64,000 nucleotides of DNA from assembly GCF_001425265.1 (NCBI RefSeq), contig NZ_LMEC01000020.1:1-64000 (forward strand). Direction: 5' to 3'. The DNA is from Massilia sp. Root418. Lineage in GTDB: Bacteria; Pseudomonadota; Gammaproteobacteria; Burkholderiales; Burkholderiaceae_D. The notes below the pieces were generated by a model. It made no database searches. It had not been told where the DNA came from and worked only from the letters and a program-made list of their open reading frames with translations. Shown here piece after piece: positions 28,223 through 36,953 of this stretch; positions within the stretch are counted from its first letter, which is position 1; each line of letters starts with the position of its first letter. A program made the position numbers and the translations under genes.

Positions 28223-29413
28223 ATGGTGAAAGTCCAACACAACTTGATAGCGCCCCGCCGGATCCGGCTGGGGATGGTCGGCGGCGGCCCAGGCGCCTTT
28301 GTCGGGAATATCCATCGCCATGCCGCGCGGCTGGATGACCAGTACGAACTGGTGGCGGGCGCATTGTCGTCGGATGCCGACCGCAATAGGGCGTTCGGCC
28401 TTTCGCTGCATATTGACGAGGACCGCCTGTACGCGGACTACCGCGATATGGCGTGGCGCGAAGCGGCGCGCGTCGATGGTATCGATGCGGTCGCCATTGT
28501 CGTTCCGAACCATCTGCATTTTCCTGTTGCCTGCGCCTTCCTCGAAGCGGGCATCCATGTCATTTGCGACAAGCCTTTGACCACCAGCGTCGCCGATGGT
28601 CTGCGCCTGCGCGATCTCGCGAAACGCATGGGCTGCCTCGTCCTTCTGACGCACAACTACAGCGGCTACCCGATGGTCCGTGCTGCACGCGACCTGGTCG
28701 CCAGCGGAGCGCTTGGCGAGATTCGCAGCATCCAGGTCGAATACGCCCAGGAGTGGCTGGCAGAACCCATCGAAGCGCGTGGTAACCGGCAAGCGCAATG
28801 GCGAACCGATCCAGCACAGGCCGGGCCCGCCGGCTGCCTTGCCGACATCGGCTCCCATGCCGCCCATCTGGCAGAGTATGTCACCGGTCTGAGCCCAACC
28901 GAGGTCAGCGCCGAACTGTGCAGCTTCGTCGCCGGACGGCGGCTGGACGACCACGTGCAGCTGCGGCTGCGCTACCCGAAGGGCGCGCGCGGGCTCCTCT
29001 GGGCAAGCCAGGTCGCCATTGGGGAAAGCAACAATCTGACGCTGCGGGTTTTCGGCAGCAACGCTTCGATCCGCTGGGAGCAGGCATCCCACCATACACT
29101 GCGCTATGTGCGCCTGGGACAGGCGGCGCAGCATTTAAGTCAGGGCATGCCTGGCGTGTCTGCAGGAGCCAACGCGGCGTTCCGGCTGCCGCCCGGCCAT
29201 CCTGAAGGCTACATCGAAGCGTTTGCCCAGCTATACCGCGAGTTCGCCCTTGCCTTGCGAGCACACCGCGCGGCCAAAACTGCGCTGCCCGACCATCTTC
29301 CGGGTATCGAAGCAGGCATCCGCAGCCTATGCCTAATCGATGCGGCGCTGGCAAGCGATTGTGCCGGGGCGGAATGGACCGAGGTGCCCGACCCGCTAAA
29401 ATTGCCCGTCTAA
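28223..29413 (+). CDS. Gfo/Idh/MocA-family oxidoreductase
   Basis: A 396-aa NAD(P)-dependent sugar oxidoreductase. The cofactor loop is LGMVGGGPGAFVG (residues 16-28) and the catalytic Lys is in ICDKPLT (K117). The C-terminal beta-sheet domain follows, with DIGSHAAHL and EGYIEAFAQLYREF. It starts 4 nt after the GH2 stop. Such enzymes oxidise or epimerise hydroxyls of sugars or inositols. The inferred role is to process the sugar or polyol released by the mannosidase. Confidence 0.9.
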   Translation: MVKVQHNLIAPRRIRLGMVGGGPGAFVGNIHRHAARLDDQYELVAGALSSDADRNRAFGLSLHIDEDRLYADYRDMAWREAARVDGIDAVAIVVPNHLHFPVACAFLEAGIHVICDKPLTTSVADGLRLRDLAKRMGCLVLLTHNYSGYPMVRAARDLVASGALGEIRSIQVEYAQEWLAEPIEARGNRQAQWRTDPAQAGPAGCLADIGSHAAHLAEYVTGLSPTEVSAELCSFVAGRRLDDHVQLRLRYPKGARGLLWASQVAIGESNNLTLRVFGSNASIRWEQASHHTLRYVRLGQAAQHLSQGMPGVSAGANAAFRLPPGHPEGYIEAFAQLYREFALALRAHRAAKTALPDHLPGIEAGIRSLCLIDAALASDCAGAEWTEVPDPLKLPV

Positions 29414-29434
29414 TTCTCACCCTGCGTTCCATCC

Positions 29435-29905
29435 CTACCGGCGGGGCCAGTGGCGCGTACAGGCCCAAGACCATGCATGCGGATACGCCGATTCGGCGCC
29501 CGGGCAACCAGTGGGATTGAAGTCGCCATGCGCTCCGTGATCCGGAACCGAGGGTCGGTCCACCGCAGTGTTCGAATGGTTCAACTGCCGCGTACGAAAG
29601 CGAAGAGACGACGGCAGGCGATGCGTCCACCGCCACTGATTTTCTGTTCGGCGAAGGCGCTGCACAGGCAAGATCTCGCCCGCCCCCTCAGCTCCCAAGA
29701 AGAAACCCTGGCCGATTCTCCACACCCGAATCTGCGGGCAGCAACGGTGCAGCGTGCGGCAGCGCCACGTACTTTTGCGCCAGGCTTCGCTATTGGACAG
29801 TTGGAACGTGGTGCCGCCGTCCCTTCCGCGGAACGCTCCTTCGATGACGCTTTCGGTGACCAATTCCAGACTCGCCTGCTCTCGCGCTGAGGTCCGGCCG
29901 CCCAT
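29435..29905 (-). CDS. hypothetical protein coupled to fabG-like gene
   Basis: An open frame of 156 codons whose ATG overlaps the reductase stop (TAATG), a strong sign of translational coupling. Residues 12-84 look like a small conserved beta-domain (LVTESVIEGAFRGRDGGTTF, then W, then IRVWRIGQGFFL, AGEILPVQRL). After that the sequence is basic and unstructured, so the normal stop may have been lost. The family name is not known to me. The function is unknown. Confidence 0.45.
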   Translation of the reverse strand: MGGRTSAREQASLELVTESVIEGAFRGRDGGTTFQLSNSEAWRKSTWRCRTLHRCCPQIRVWRIGQGFFLGAEGAGEILPVQRLRRTENQWRWTHRLPSSLRFRTRQLNHSNTAVDRPSVPDHGAHGDFNPTGCPGAESAYPHAWSWACTRHWPRR

Positions 29906-30735
29906 TAAAACCCGGTCAGGCCGCCGCTGCACATCAGGGTCTGCCCGCTTACGTAGTCGGACTCGGGAATGCAGAACAAGTATACCGCACCAGCTGCCTC
30001 GTCGGGCGTTCCGCCACGGCCGAGTGGAATGGTGCGCTCGAGCGCTGAGAGCATGTCCGGGTTGACGCCGAGCTTGATGTCGCGGCCGTCGATCATGGCG
30101 CTGTCGACACCGGCAACGCTGGTGGTCAGGCGCGTATTGATGAGACCGAATGCAACACAGTTGACGGCCACATTCATCCGCCCCCATTCCTTGGCCAGCG
30201 TCTGCGTCATGCCGACAATGCCCGCCTTGGCTGCGGCGTAGTTGGCCTGGCCGGCGTTGCCGAACAGCCCGGCCACGGAAGAAATATTGACCACCTTGCG
30301 TACCACCGGCCTGCCCAACTCCGCTTCAGTCTTGCCCAAAGCGCGGATTACCGGCTGCGCAGCGCGCAGGATACGGAAAGGCGCGGTGAGGTGCACATTG
30401 AGCATCGCCTGCCACTGCTCGTCGCTCATCTTCTGAATCACATTGTCCCAGGTATAGCCGGCGTTGTTGACGATGATATCAAGCCCCTTGTACTGTTCGA
30501 TCGCAGTGCCAATAAAGCGCCCCGCGAAATCTGGCGCGGCGACATTGCCGGCGCAGGCGCAGGCGTCGCCACCGGCACGACGAATGGCCTGGACGGTCTC
30601 CTGCGCAGGTTCGTCGTCGAGATCGTTCACGACGACGCGCGCGCCTTCGCTTGCGAGTTTGAGCGCGATCGATCGGCCAATGCCGCGGCCGGAACCGGTG
30701 ACAAGGGCCACCTTGCCGTCGAGTTTCAATGTCAT
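29905..30735 (-). CDS. FabG-like 3-oxoacyl reductase (SDR)
   Basis: A 276-aa SDR. TGSGRGIG (13-20) binds NADP(H), NNAG is at 90-93, the catalytic Ser lies in NISSVAGLFG and YAAAKAG holds the Tyr/Lys pair. The C-terminus SDYVSGQTLMCSGGLTGF is typical of FabG and 3-hydroxyacyl-CoA dehydrogenases. An insert around 165-180 (GKTEAELGRPVVRK) and a second in the substrate lobe fit the acyl-CoA-acting group. AGGAGA precedes the ATG at 30735. It is divergent from a FadD-like ligase, suggesting acyl-chain metabolism. Confidence 0.9.
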   Translation of the reverse strand: MTLKLDGKVALVTGSGRGIGRSIALKLASEGARVVVNDLDDEPAQETVQAIRRAGGDACACAGNVAAPDFAGRFIGTAIEQYKGLDIIVNNAGYTWDNVIQKMSDEQWQAMLNVHLTAPFRILRAAQPVIRALGKTEAELGRPVVRKVVNISSVAGLFGNAGQANYAAAKAGIVGMTQTLAKEWGRMNVAVNCVAFGLINTRLTTSVAGVDSAMIDGRDIKLGVNPDMLSALERTIPLGRGGTPDEAAGAVYLFCIPESDYVSGQTLMCSGGLTGF

Positions 30736-31132
30736 TGCTGGTCTCCTGAAGTATGGACGAAAAATACAGCAACCATGGTAAAACCTGCAGTCCCAGCGCG
30801 CGATGCCGGATGATCGCTTTCTCATGGCAATTCACCCCAACTGCGACTCTGGCATGTCGCAGCTTTCGGTCATCGAATAGAGGGAATTTGCCATGGTCGT
30901 GGCAAGTCGCAATCGATACCATGGCGCCAGCGGCAAAGTCGCCTGCCAGTGTCGGACAGCAGGTGGCGTGCAGTCGGCTCTGTCGGCTGGAGGCTGAACT
31001 TGGCGTCAAACTGCCTTCGCGCGCGGCCTGAGCGCGATTCATTCGTCGCACCGCGCCGCCGGCCCCCATCCCGCCCCGACCTACACGCGGCCCCGCAGGC
31101 TAATTGTCAACCATCAACACCTACCATACGCT
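30736..31132. other. divergent intergenic region, no gene seen
   Basis: About 400 bp between the reductase and the acyl-CoA ligase. It should hold both promoters. I found no clear palindrome or repeat. Confidence 0.4.
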
Positions 31133-32779
31133 ATGAATCCAACGTTCCAACCCTGGCAAAGCACTTACCGCAAGCACCGTATCCCCGCCACTATCGATCC
31201 GGACGCCTACCCTTCTGTCGTCGCGCTGATGGAGCAAGCCATGCGGCACTTCGCCGAACGCGTCGCATTTCGTTCGGAAGGCCGAGCCATGACTTACGCA
31301 AGCCTGGACCGCCAGAGCGCCGCTTTCGCCGCGTGGCTACGCGAGAAAATACAGGTGGAAAAAGGTGCCCGTATCGCGGTCATGCTGCCCAACATCCTCG
31401 CCTTCCCTATTGCGACGCTGGGCATCATGCGGGCCGGTGCAGTCCAGGTCAACGTCAACCCTATGTACACGGCACGTGAACTGGAGCATCAGCTCAAAGA
31501 CTGCGGCGCGGAGATCATCGTCGCGTGGAATGAGTCCAGTGCGGTATTGGCATCGGTGATTGCCGGGACCAAGATTAAGATGGTCATTCTGGCCGATGCG
31601 CACGATAGCGAGTACCCGGCGCCGACCAAACGCCCAGAGCAGCAATTCGGCGTCCCCACACTCGCATTTTTCCAGGCGCTGGCGGCCGGCGCCGGACTTG
31701 CACGCGTAACCGTCCCCTTGACCGGTGACGATCCGCTATTTTTACAGTACACGGGCGGCACGAGCGGCGTGTCGAAGGGTGCCATTCTGTCGCACCGCAA
31801 TCTGCTCGCCAATATCGAACAGTTCAAGGCGATGTACGCCGCCGCACTGGAAGCCGGCGAGGACAGGATTGTGACGGCCATCCCGATGTACCACATCTTT
31901 GCCCTCATGCTGAATTTTCTCGCCTATTTCTCCTTTGGCGCTGAAAACTGGCTGATCAGCAATCCGCGCGACGTGGACAAGTTTATCGATGTCCTCAAGG
32001 AGGCCAAAGCCACGGTATTCGTCGGCGTGAACACATTGTATGCGAGCCTGGTTCAGCATCATCGGATCGGCGAAGTCGACTTTGCGGCGCTGCGCCTGTC
32101 GATCGGCGGCGGGGCGGCGGTGTTGGGCGCCGTCGCGACCCAATGGCAGGCGGTGACGGGGACATTCATCCGCGAGGGTTACGGCTTGACTGAGACATCG
32201 CCTGTTGTGACCTTCACCCCCGCGTCGGCCACGCGATTCAGCGGGAACACCGGCTTGCCGATGCCGGGCACCGACGTGCGGGTGCTGGGCGACGATGGAC
32301 ACTTCGCTGGCCCCGGCGGCATCGGTGAGATATGCGTCAAGGGACCGCAAGTCATGTGCGGCTACTGGCAGCAACCGGAGGCCAACGCGCTGGCGTTCAC
32401 TCCCGACGGATACTTTAAGACCGGCGACATCGGTGTTTTCAACGCGGACGGCTTCCTCAGTATTGTCGACCGCAAGAAGGACATGGTGATCGTCTCGGGA
32501 TTTAACGTCTATCCAAACGAGGTAGAGGCGGTCGTGAGCGCCATGCCAGGCGTGGCCGAATGCGCCTGTGTCGGGACGCCGGACGCCAGGACGGGGGAAG
32601 CGCTGGTGCTGTTCGTTGTCGGCCTTGCAGGGAGCGACTTGAGCGAGAAGGCGGTGACTGCGCACTGCCGCAGCTTGCTCACAGCGTACAAGGTTCCAAA
32701 AACAATACGCATTGTTGATCGGTTACCCAAGTCTTCGGTGGGCAAGATCCTACGCCGTGCACTCACGGACTCGCTGTAA
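31133..32779 (+). CDS. FadD-like acyl-CoA ligase (AMP-binding)
   Basis: A 548-aa adenylate-forming ligase that activates fatty acids with ATP and CoA. The P-loop-like motif is YTGGTSGVSKGA, then GYGLTETSPVV, YFKTGDIG, the hinge DRKKDMVIVSGFNVYPNEVE and the C-terminal catalytic Lys in SSVGKILRRAL. The N-terminus (IPATIDPDAYPSVVALMEQA) is like long-chain FadD proteins. No membrane segment. With the divergent FabG-like gene and the nearby esterases it could take up fatty acids freed from an acylated substrate. Confidence 0.92.
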   Translation: MNPTFQPWQSTYRKHRIPATIDPDAYPSVVALMEQAMRHFAERVAFRSEGRAMTYASLDRQSAAFAAWLREKIQVEKGARIAVMLPNILAFPIATLGIMRAGAVQVNVNPMYTARELEHQLKDCGAEIIVAWNESSAVLASVIAGTKIKMVILADAHDSEYPAPTKRPEQQFGVPTLAFFQALAAGAGLARVTVPLTGDDPLFLQYTGGTSGVSKGAILSHRNLLANIEQFKAMYAAALEAGEDRIVTAIPMYHIFALMLNFLAYFSFGAENWLISNPRDVDKFIDVLKEAKATVFVGVNTLYASLVQHHRIGEVDFAALRLSIGGGAAVLGAVATQWQAVTGTFIREGYGLTETSPVVTFTPASATRFSGNTGLPMPGTDVRVLGDDGHFAGPGGIGEICVKGPQVMCGYWQQPEANALAFTPDGYFKTGDIGVFNADGFLSIVDRKKDMVIVSGFNVYPNEVEAVVSAMPGVAECACVGTPDARTGEALVLFVVGLAGSDLSEKAVTAHCRSLLTAYKVPKTIRIVDRLPKSSVGKILRRALTDSL

Positions 32780-32803
32780 CGACTCCGTCGAAAACGGTCG
32801 CCA

Positions 32804-34186
32804 CTAGCGTTGCTGCTTCAGGTCTTCCAGAAACCGTTGGAATACGGGCGACGTTTTCAGCAACACGGCTGCCTGCGAGCGCAGCAAATCCACATCGGCC
32901 GCGGGGAGCGAAAGAGAGGTCGGCATCGCCATGAGCCGCTTGCGCAGCGCGGGATCGGCAACCTCATCGAGGCTGATCACAACCGGGTACAGCCGGACCC
33001 CGGGGAACGCATTCGACTCATCGTCCTGCCGCCAGCGGCGCAGCAAGTCCCGCAACAACTCAAGGGCCTCGAAGGAAGTCCGGTCGATGGGAACACTAAG
33101 GGACTGCATCAACAACGCCAGTGCGCCTGGCCCGTTTTCGGAACGATCCCAACTTGTACCCGGCTCCGAGCGTGCGTTGACTACAACGATCAATGTGCGT
33201 TTCAGTCGCTCAAGCCCGAGCTGCTGGCGATATTCACGGCTCGCATGTGCGCCGCGAAATCGCTCGAGCGTGGCGCGCAAACCCAGATTATCAGCGATGC
33301 CGCCATCGACCAGATGCAGGTAAGGTCGCGTCGAGCTGTCCTGGAACCGCGTCAACTCGCGGCTGCGTTGCACCAGGCGGCCCTCGTCGGAACGGCCACT
33401 GCGCGCCGCTTCGGCCCACGCCGGCAGTCGATAGCCGCAATGGCCTCCGTAGTTGTTAAACGTTACCGGAGAGAGCACAATCGGCACTGCCGAGGAGGTC
33501 GCAGCGGCGCGCGACAGCTTTACCTGGGAAAGATCGGAGCAGATCAAATCGAAGTCATCCTGGGTAAAGGCAAAGCGGGCACCAGTCGAAATATCCGTAC
33601 TTGTCGACGAGATGAATGGCCCGGCTCGTTGGATCAGATCACCGAAGTTCGCGTTCTCGAACAGGATTTCGTCGTAGTAGTCGGCGGCCAGTTCAGAGCG
33701 GCCTATCCCGGTTGATTGCAAGCGCGGCCAGTTCAGGGGATTCAGTGTCCGGCGCACGATTTCCCCCTGCACGTCCCTGTAAAGAAAGCGCGTGGGATAG
33801 TCGTTGAACAAGGCGGCGCCGTGCAAGCCAAACGCAAGGGCCGTGAAACTGCCGCCGGAAACGCCAGAGATGTAGCCCACCTCGTCCAGCAGCTGGACGT
33901 TATTTCCTGCGACATCAACGTTCGTTCGACGCAATTCCTCCAACACGCCGAACGAAAAGGCAGCCGCTCGCGTCCCGCCGCCGGAAAACGTCAGCAGAAT
34001 TTCGGTGTCCGGCAAGCCTCTATTGGCGCGTTTCGACGACAGCCGGTAGCCGTATGCCTCATCCGCAGTCGCTAGCGCGACGTTGATCGGCCGGGTACCA
34101 CATCCGGCAAGACATACCGAGGCAAACAGCAGCGCAGCGGCGACAAACCGTTTTTTAGTCACGCGGATTCGATCTTCTGACACCAT
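32804..34186 (-). CDS. patatin-like phospholipase, lipoprotein
   Basis: About 460 aa. The start at 34186 gives a lipoprotein signal (KKRFVAAALLFASVCLAGC, lipobox Cys29), so the enzyme is anchored in the cell envelope. Patatin motifs are the oxyanion SGGGTRAAAF, the nucleophile GVSGGSF and the Asp of LHLVDGGIADN. It is a serine lipid acyl hydrolase. The C-terminal half has helices around RTSFEALELLRDLLRRWRQ. The frame can be extended 34 codons upstream but this start fits the signal better. Motif copy D lies 137 bp upstream. Confidence 0.9.
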   Translation of the reverse strand: MVSEDRIRVTKKRFVAAALLFASVCLAGCGTRPINVALATADEAYGYRLSSKRANRGLPDTEILLTFSGGGTRAAAFSFGVLEELRRTNVDVAGNNVQLLDEVGYISGVSGGSFTALAFGLHGAALFNDYPTRFLYRDVQGEIVRRTLNPLNWPRLQSTGIGRSELAADYYDEILFENANFGDLIQRAGPFISSTSTDISTGARFAFTQDDFDLICSDLSQVKLSRAAATSSAVPIVLSPVTFNNYGGHCGYRLPAWAEAARSGRSDEGRLVQRSRELTRFQDSSTRPYLHLVDGGIADNLGLRATLERFRGAHASREYRQQLGLERLKRTLIVVVNARSEPGTSWDRSENGPGALALLMQSLSVPIDRTSFEALELLRDLLRRWRQDDESNAFPGVRLYPVVISLDEVADPALRKRLMAMPTSLSLPAADVDLLRSQAAVLLKTSPVFQRFLEDLKQQR

Positions 34187-34322
34187 GATCAATAAGGGTA
34201 GGTGGAAATAGCGACGCAGCACAAGAAATCCCCGGATGGAACCGGTCCGGGGAACGCAGCGATCTTCGGCATCCGTCGATGTGAGCATACCCCATCCGCG
34301 ACCCTATCCTCACTGGCATCGG

Positions 34323-34341
34323 GGTATCTGTTCGTATATCT
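34323..34341. promoter_or_regulatory. intergenic repeated motif, copy D
   Basis: GGTATCTGTTCGTATATCT, 17 of 19 bases as in copies A and C, between the divergent patatin and quinone-oxidoreductase genes. It is 137 bp upstream of the patatin start and 123 bp upstream of the oxidoreductase. Element 1 of the other copies is not evident here. Confidence 0.55.
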
Positions 34342-34463
34342 GGCGCCCGCGCGCAATGATCCCGACAATGAACGTCGATACGATCTGAAGCTGAAAACCC
34401 GGCCAACAATCCAAGGGGATATCGACATTCTTCGACATCCTTTGCTAACGAAGTGAGGAAAAT

Positions 34464-35459
34464 ATGAAAGCAATGACACTCAAATCTTTCGGCGGTACTG
34501 ACGCATTTGAACTGCGTGAAATGCCGAAACCGGTCCCGGGAGCAGGACAGGTACTTGTTCGGGTTCACGCCACTTCCATCAATCCGCTGGACTATCAGGT
34601 CCGTCGCGGTGACTACCAGGACTATGTACCACTTCCGGCCATTACCGGACACGACGTCTCCGGCGTAGTCGAGGAAGTCGGGGCGGGTGTCACAGCCTTC
34701 GTACCGGGGGACGAAGTGTGGTACACGCCCCAAATCTTTGATGGTCCCGGCAGCTACGCGGAGTATCACGTCGCGGCTGAAAGCATCATCGGCAAAAAGC
34801 CTGCCTCGCTCACCCATCTGGAAGCTGCCAGCCTGACCTTGGTTGGCGGAACGGCATGGGAAGCGCTTGTCGGGCGTGCGCAGCTGCGAGTCGGGGAAAG
34901 CGTTCTGGTGCACGGCGGTGCTGGCGGCGTCGGACACGTCGCAATCCAGGTTGCGAAGGCCATTGGTGCCAAGGTGTTCACCACTGCCCGAGCTGACCAG
35001 TTTGAATTCGTTCGCAGTTTGGGCGCCGATGTCACTATCGATTATGAGACGCAAGATTACGTTGAAGTCGTCATGCGTGAATCGGCAGGAAAGGGCGTCA
35101 ACGTCATCTTCGATACGATTGGTGGCGATACCCTCGCCCGCTCGCCCGATGCGCTCGCCCAGCTCGGCCGGGTCGTATCGATCGTCGATCTCGCCAAGCC
35201 ACAAAACCTGATTCAGGCGTGGGGCAAGAATGCAAGCTATCACTTCGTGTTTACCCGACAGAACCGCGGCAAGCTCGATGAACTGAGCGCGCTGGTCGAG
35301 CGCGGTCAACTGCGGCCGCATGTTGGCGCGACATACTCTTTGGCTGACATTCCGCTTGCGCATGCCCGCCTGGAAAGCCGTGACAAGGGGTTGATCGGAA
35401 AGGTCGCTATCGCCGTCGTGCCGGACGCGAACCCGAAGGCCGCGCAGGCACAGCCATAA
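34464..35459 (+). CDS. quinone-oxidoreductase-type NADP-dependent reductase
   Basis: A 331-aa medium-chain dehydrogenase/reductase of the zinc-free quinone reductase type. The N-terminal GroES-like fold contains [14 protein letters not shown] and [14 protein letters not shown], and the Rossmann fold contains [20 protein letters not shown]. Zinc ligands are absent. It reduces quinones or enones. GTGAGGAAA precedes the ATG. It is followed by a 106-aa ABM monooxygenase 21 bp downstream, so the two form an operon that may handle quinone-like compounds. Confidence 0.9.
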   Translation: MKAMTLKSFGGTDAFELREMPKPVPGAGQVLVRVHATSINPLDYQVRRGDYQDYVPLPAITGHDVSGVVEEVGAGVTAFVPGDEVWYTPQIFDGPGSYAEYHVAAESIIGKKPASLTHLEAASLTLVGGTAWEALVGRAQLRVGESVLVHGGAGGVGHVAIQVAKAIGAKVFTTARADQFEFVRSLGADVTIDYETQDYVEVVMRESAGKGVNVIFDTIGGDTLARSPDALAQLGRVVSIVDLAKPQNLIQAWGKNASYHFVFTRQNRGKLDELSALVERGQLRPHVGATYSLADIPLAHARLESRDKGLIGKVAIAVVPDANPKAAQAQP

Positions 35460-35480
35460 ACGCTGTCTAGGGAGGAAGCC

Positions 35481-35801
35481 ATGATCTATGAAATTGCTTC
35501 GTTGCCTGTGCGGCCTGACCGGATCGACGCCTTTAAAGAAGCGTTTCGCGATGTGTCCCACCTGCTGGCGCGTGCGAAGGGCTACGAGGGGCATCTGCTC
35601 ACGCAGGGAATCGAAACGCCGTCACATTTCACGCTACTCGTGCAATGGCACACCCTCGAGGACCATACGCAAGTATTCGAACCAAGTGACGACCACCACA
35701 CCTTCATCACTGCACTTCAAGCGTACTTCGCCGCAGAGCCGATCGTCAACCACGTTAACGCCGCTTTTCCGGGCGGACGAGTTGACATCCGTTCGGCATG
35801 A
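35481..35801 (+). CDS. antibiotic-biosynthesis-monooxygenase (ABM) domain protein
   Basis: A 106-aa single-domain protein of the dimeric ferredoxin-like ABM fold. The strands MIYEIASLPVRPDRIDAFKE, KGYEGHLLTQGIETPSHFTL and LVQWHTLEDHTQVF are clear. It lies directly behind the quinone reductase, with GGAGG at good spacing. Small ABM proteins such as YgiN act on quinols beside an oxidoreductase, which fits this pair. The match is by pattern only. Confidence 0.87.
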   Translation: MIYEIASLPVRPDRIDAFKEAFRDVSHLLARAKGYEGHLLTQGIETPSHFTLLVQWHTLEDHTQVFEPSDDHHTFITALQAYFAAEPIVNHVNAAFPGGRVDIRSA

Positions 35802-36953
35802 CACATACGGCGGACGCCTCCTCCCGACGCACCGGGCGATCCGCAGGGCCGGCACTTTGTTTCCGACCTTGCACCGGCCCGGATCTTGCGGCGGAATAAA
35901 TTTAGCACCGACCCACGGCGCCGCAGCCATCAGGGCGCCTCGTGCAGCCGGGTTAACGATGTCGTCTTCGGTTTGGCAACATCGCCCTGGCTGTTGTCTT
36001 GACGGGTTAAGAATCGACCGCGAGATCGGATAGATCAAGGCCAGCGTACCGATCGCGGCTTACTGCACGCGCCAAATCAATGTTGGGATTTGCCCGGGCG
36101 AGGAAGCCGTATTCCCCACGCATTTATACTGACGCACCGCTCAACTGCCGCCTCTGCGCCGGTCGGGGTGAACGGTTGGCACTGCCCGGCTTACCCCGAT
36201 GCTGGCATCGTTGCAATTCTTCCCCTTGGAAGTATCGCAAGGCCGCCGCCCCCTCCAACGCTAGCGCGACTGGGCATCCTGTGCCGAGCGGCGGGCGTTT
36301 AGCGCGCGCTAGAACGATTCGTGTCAGCGATCTGCACGACTCAAAGCGGACACATGCCAGCACGCCACCAAGTGGGGCAACCAAAGCAGATCCGCGATGC
36401 CGTTACACGAGGGCGGTTGCGCGCGATCTTGACCACGCAGCGCTCGCCAGCTGCGGGATGTCGGGTATCGGACAGCCCCCCCTGCGTGCGGCCGAACTGC
36501 CACCGCGCCGGCAACCGTCCGGGTGGAAAGCGTCTCCGCCTCGCTGTCGGCAGTAGAGTTGGCACTGGCTACGCAATCCTCGCCGCAGTCAAGGCGAGCA
36601 CCCAAAGAGCTCCCCCGCGCCCGAGGAACCATGTGCCGTCGCTGGAAGACGCGTCCTTTCTCCATGGCATTTCGGTGCCTCCACGTTCGAACACGACTCA
36701 AGCGTTGTCCCGGCAACCCGCGCGTACCTCCGGGGAAGCATAACCGCCGATGAATGGCGCGTGTGTGGCCATGCTGTGCGCGGAATGCCGCCGATGCGAA
36801 ATCACGTAAGCGATATTACGCGGCTTGTTGTATATATGAAACGCAATCCAAGCGCGCCGCAACTGGCAAGCCAGTTCGTCAGATTTAGATAAGTTTCGAG
36901 GCAGAACTTCACTTACCATAGCCGTAAGCCCTCATCCACAGGTCATCCACACT
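35802..36953. other. long stretch without a supportable gene
   Basis: Over 1.1 kb with many short frames on both strands, none with a motif, signal or ribosome binding site. It looks like decayed DNA. No repeat or RNA recognised. Confidence 0.45.

Noticed and set aside
34155..35594. Minus-strand open frame of 479 codons
   Set aside because: Antisense to the quinone oxidoreductase and monooxygenase genes; no domain is visible and it would cross their promoter.
36080..36743. Overlapping plus-strand frames of 140-158 codons
   Set aside because: No motif, no ribosome site, proline/arginine-rich shadow-like composition, and competing frames on both strands.
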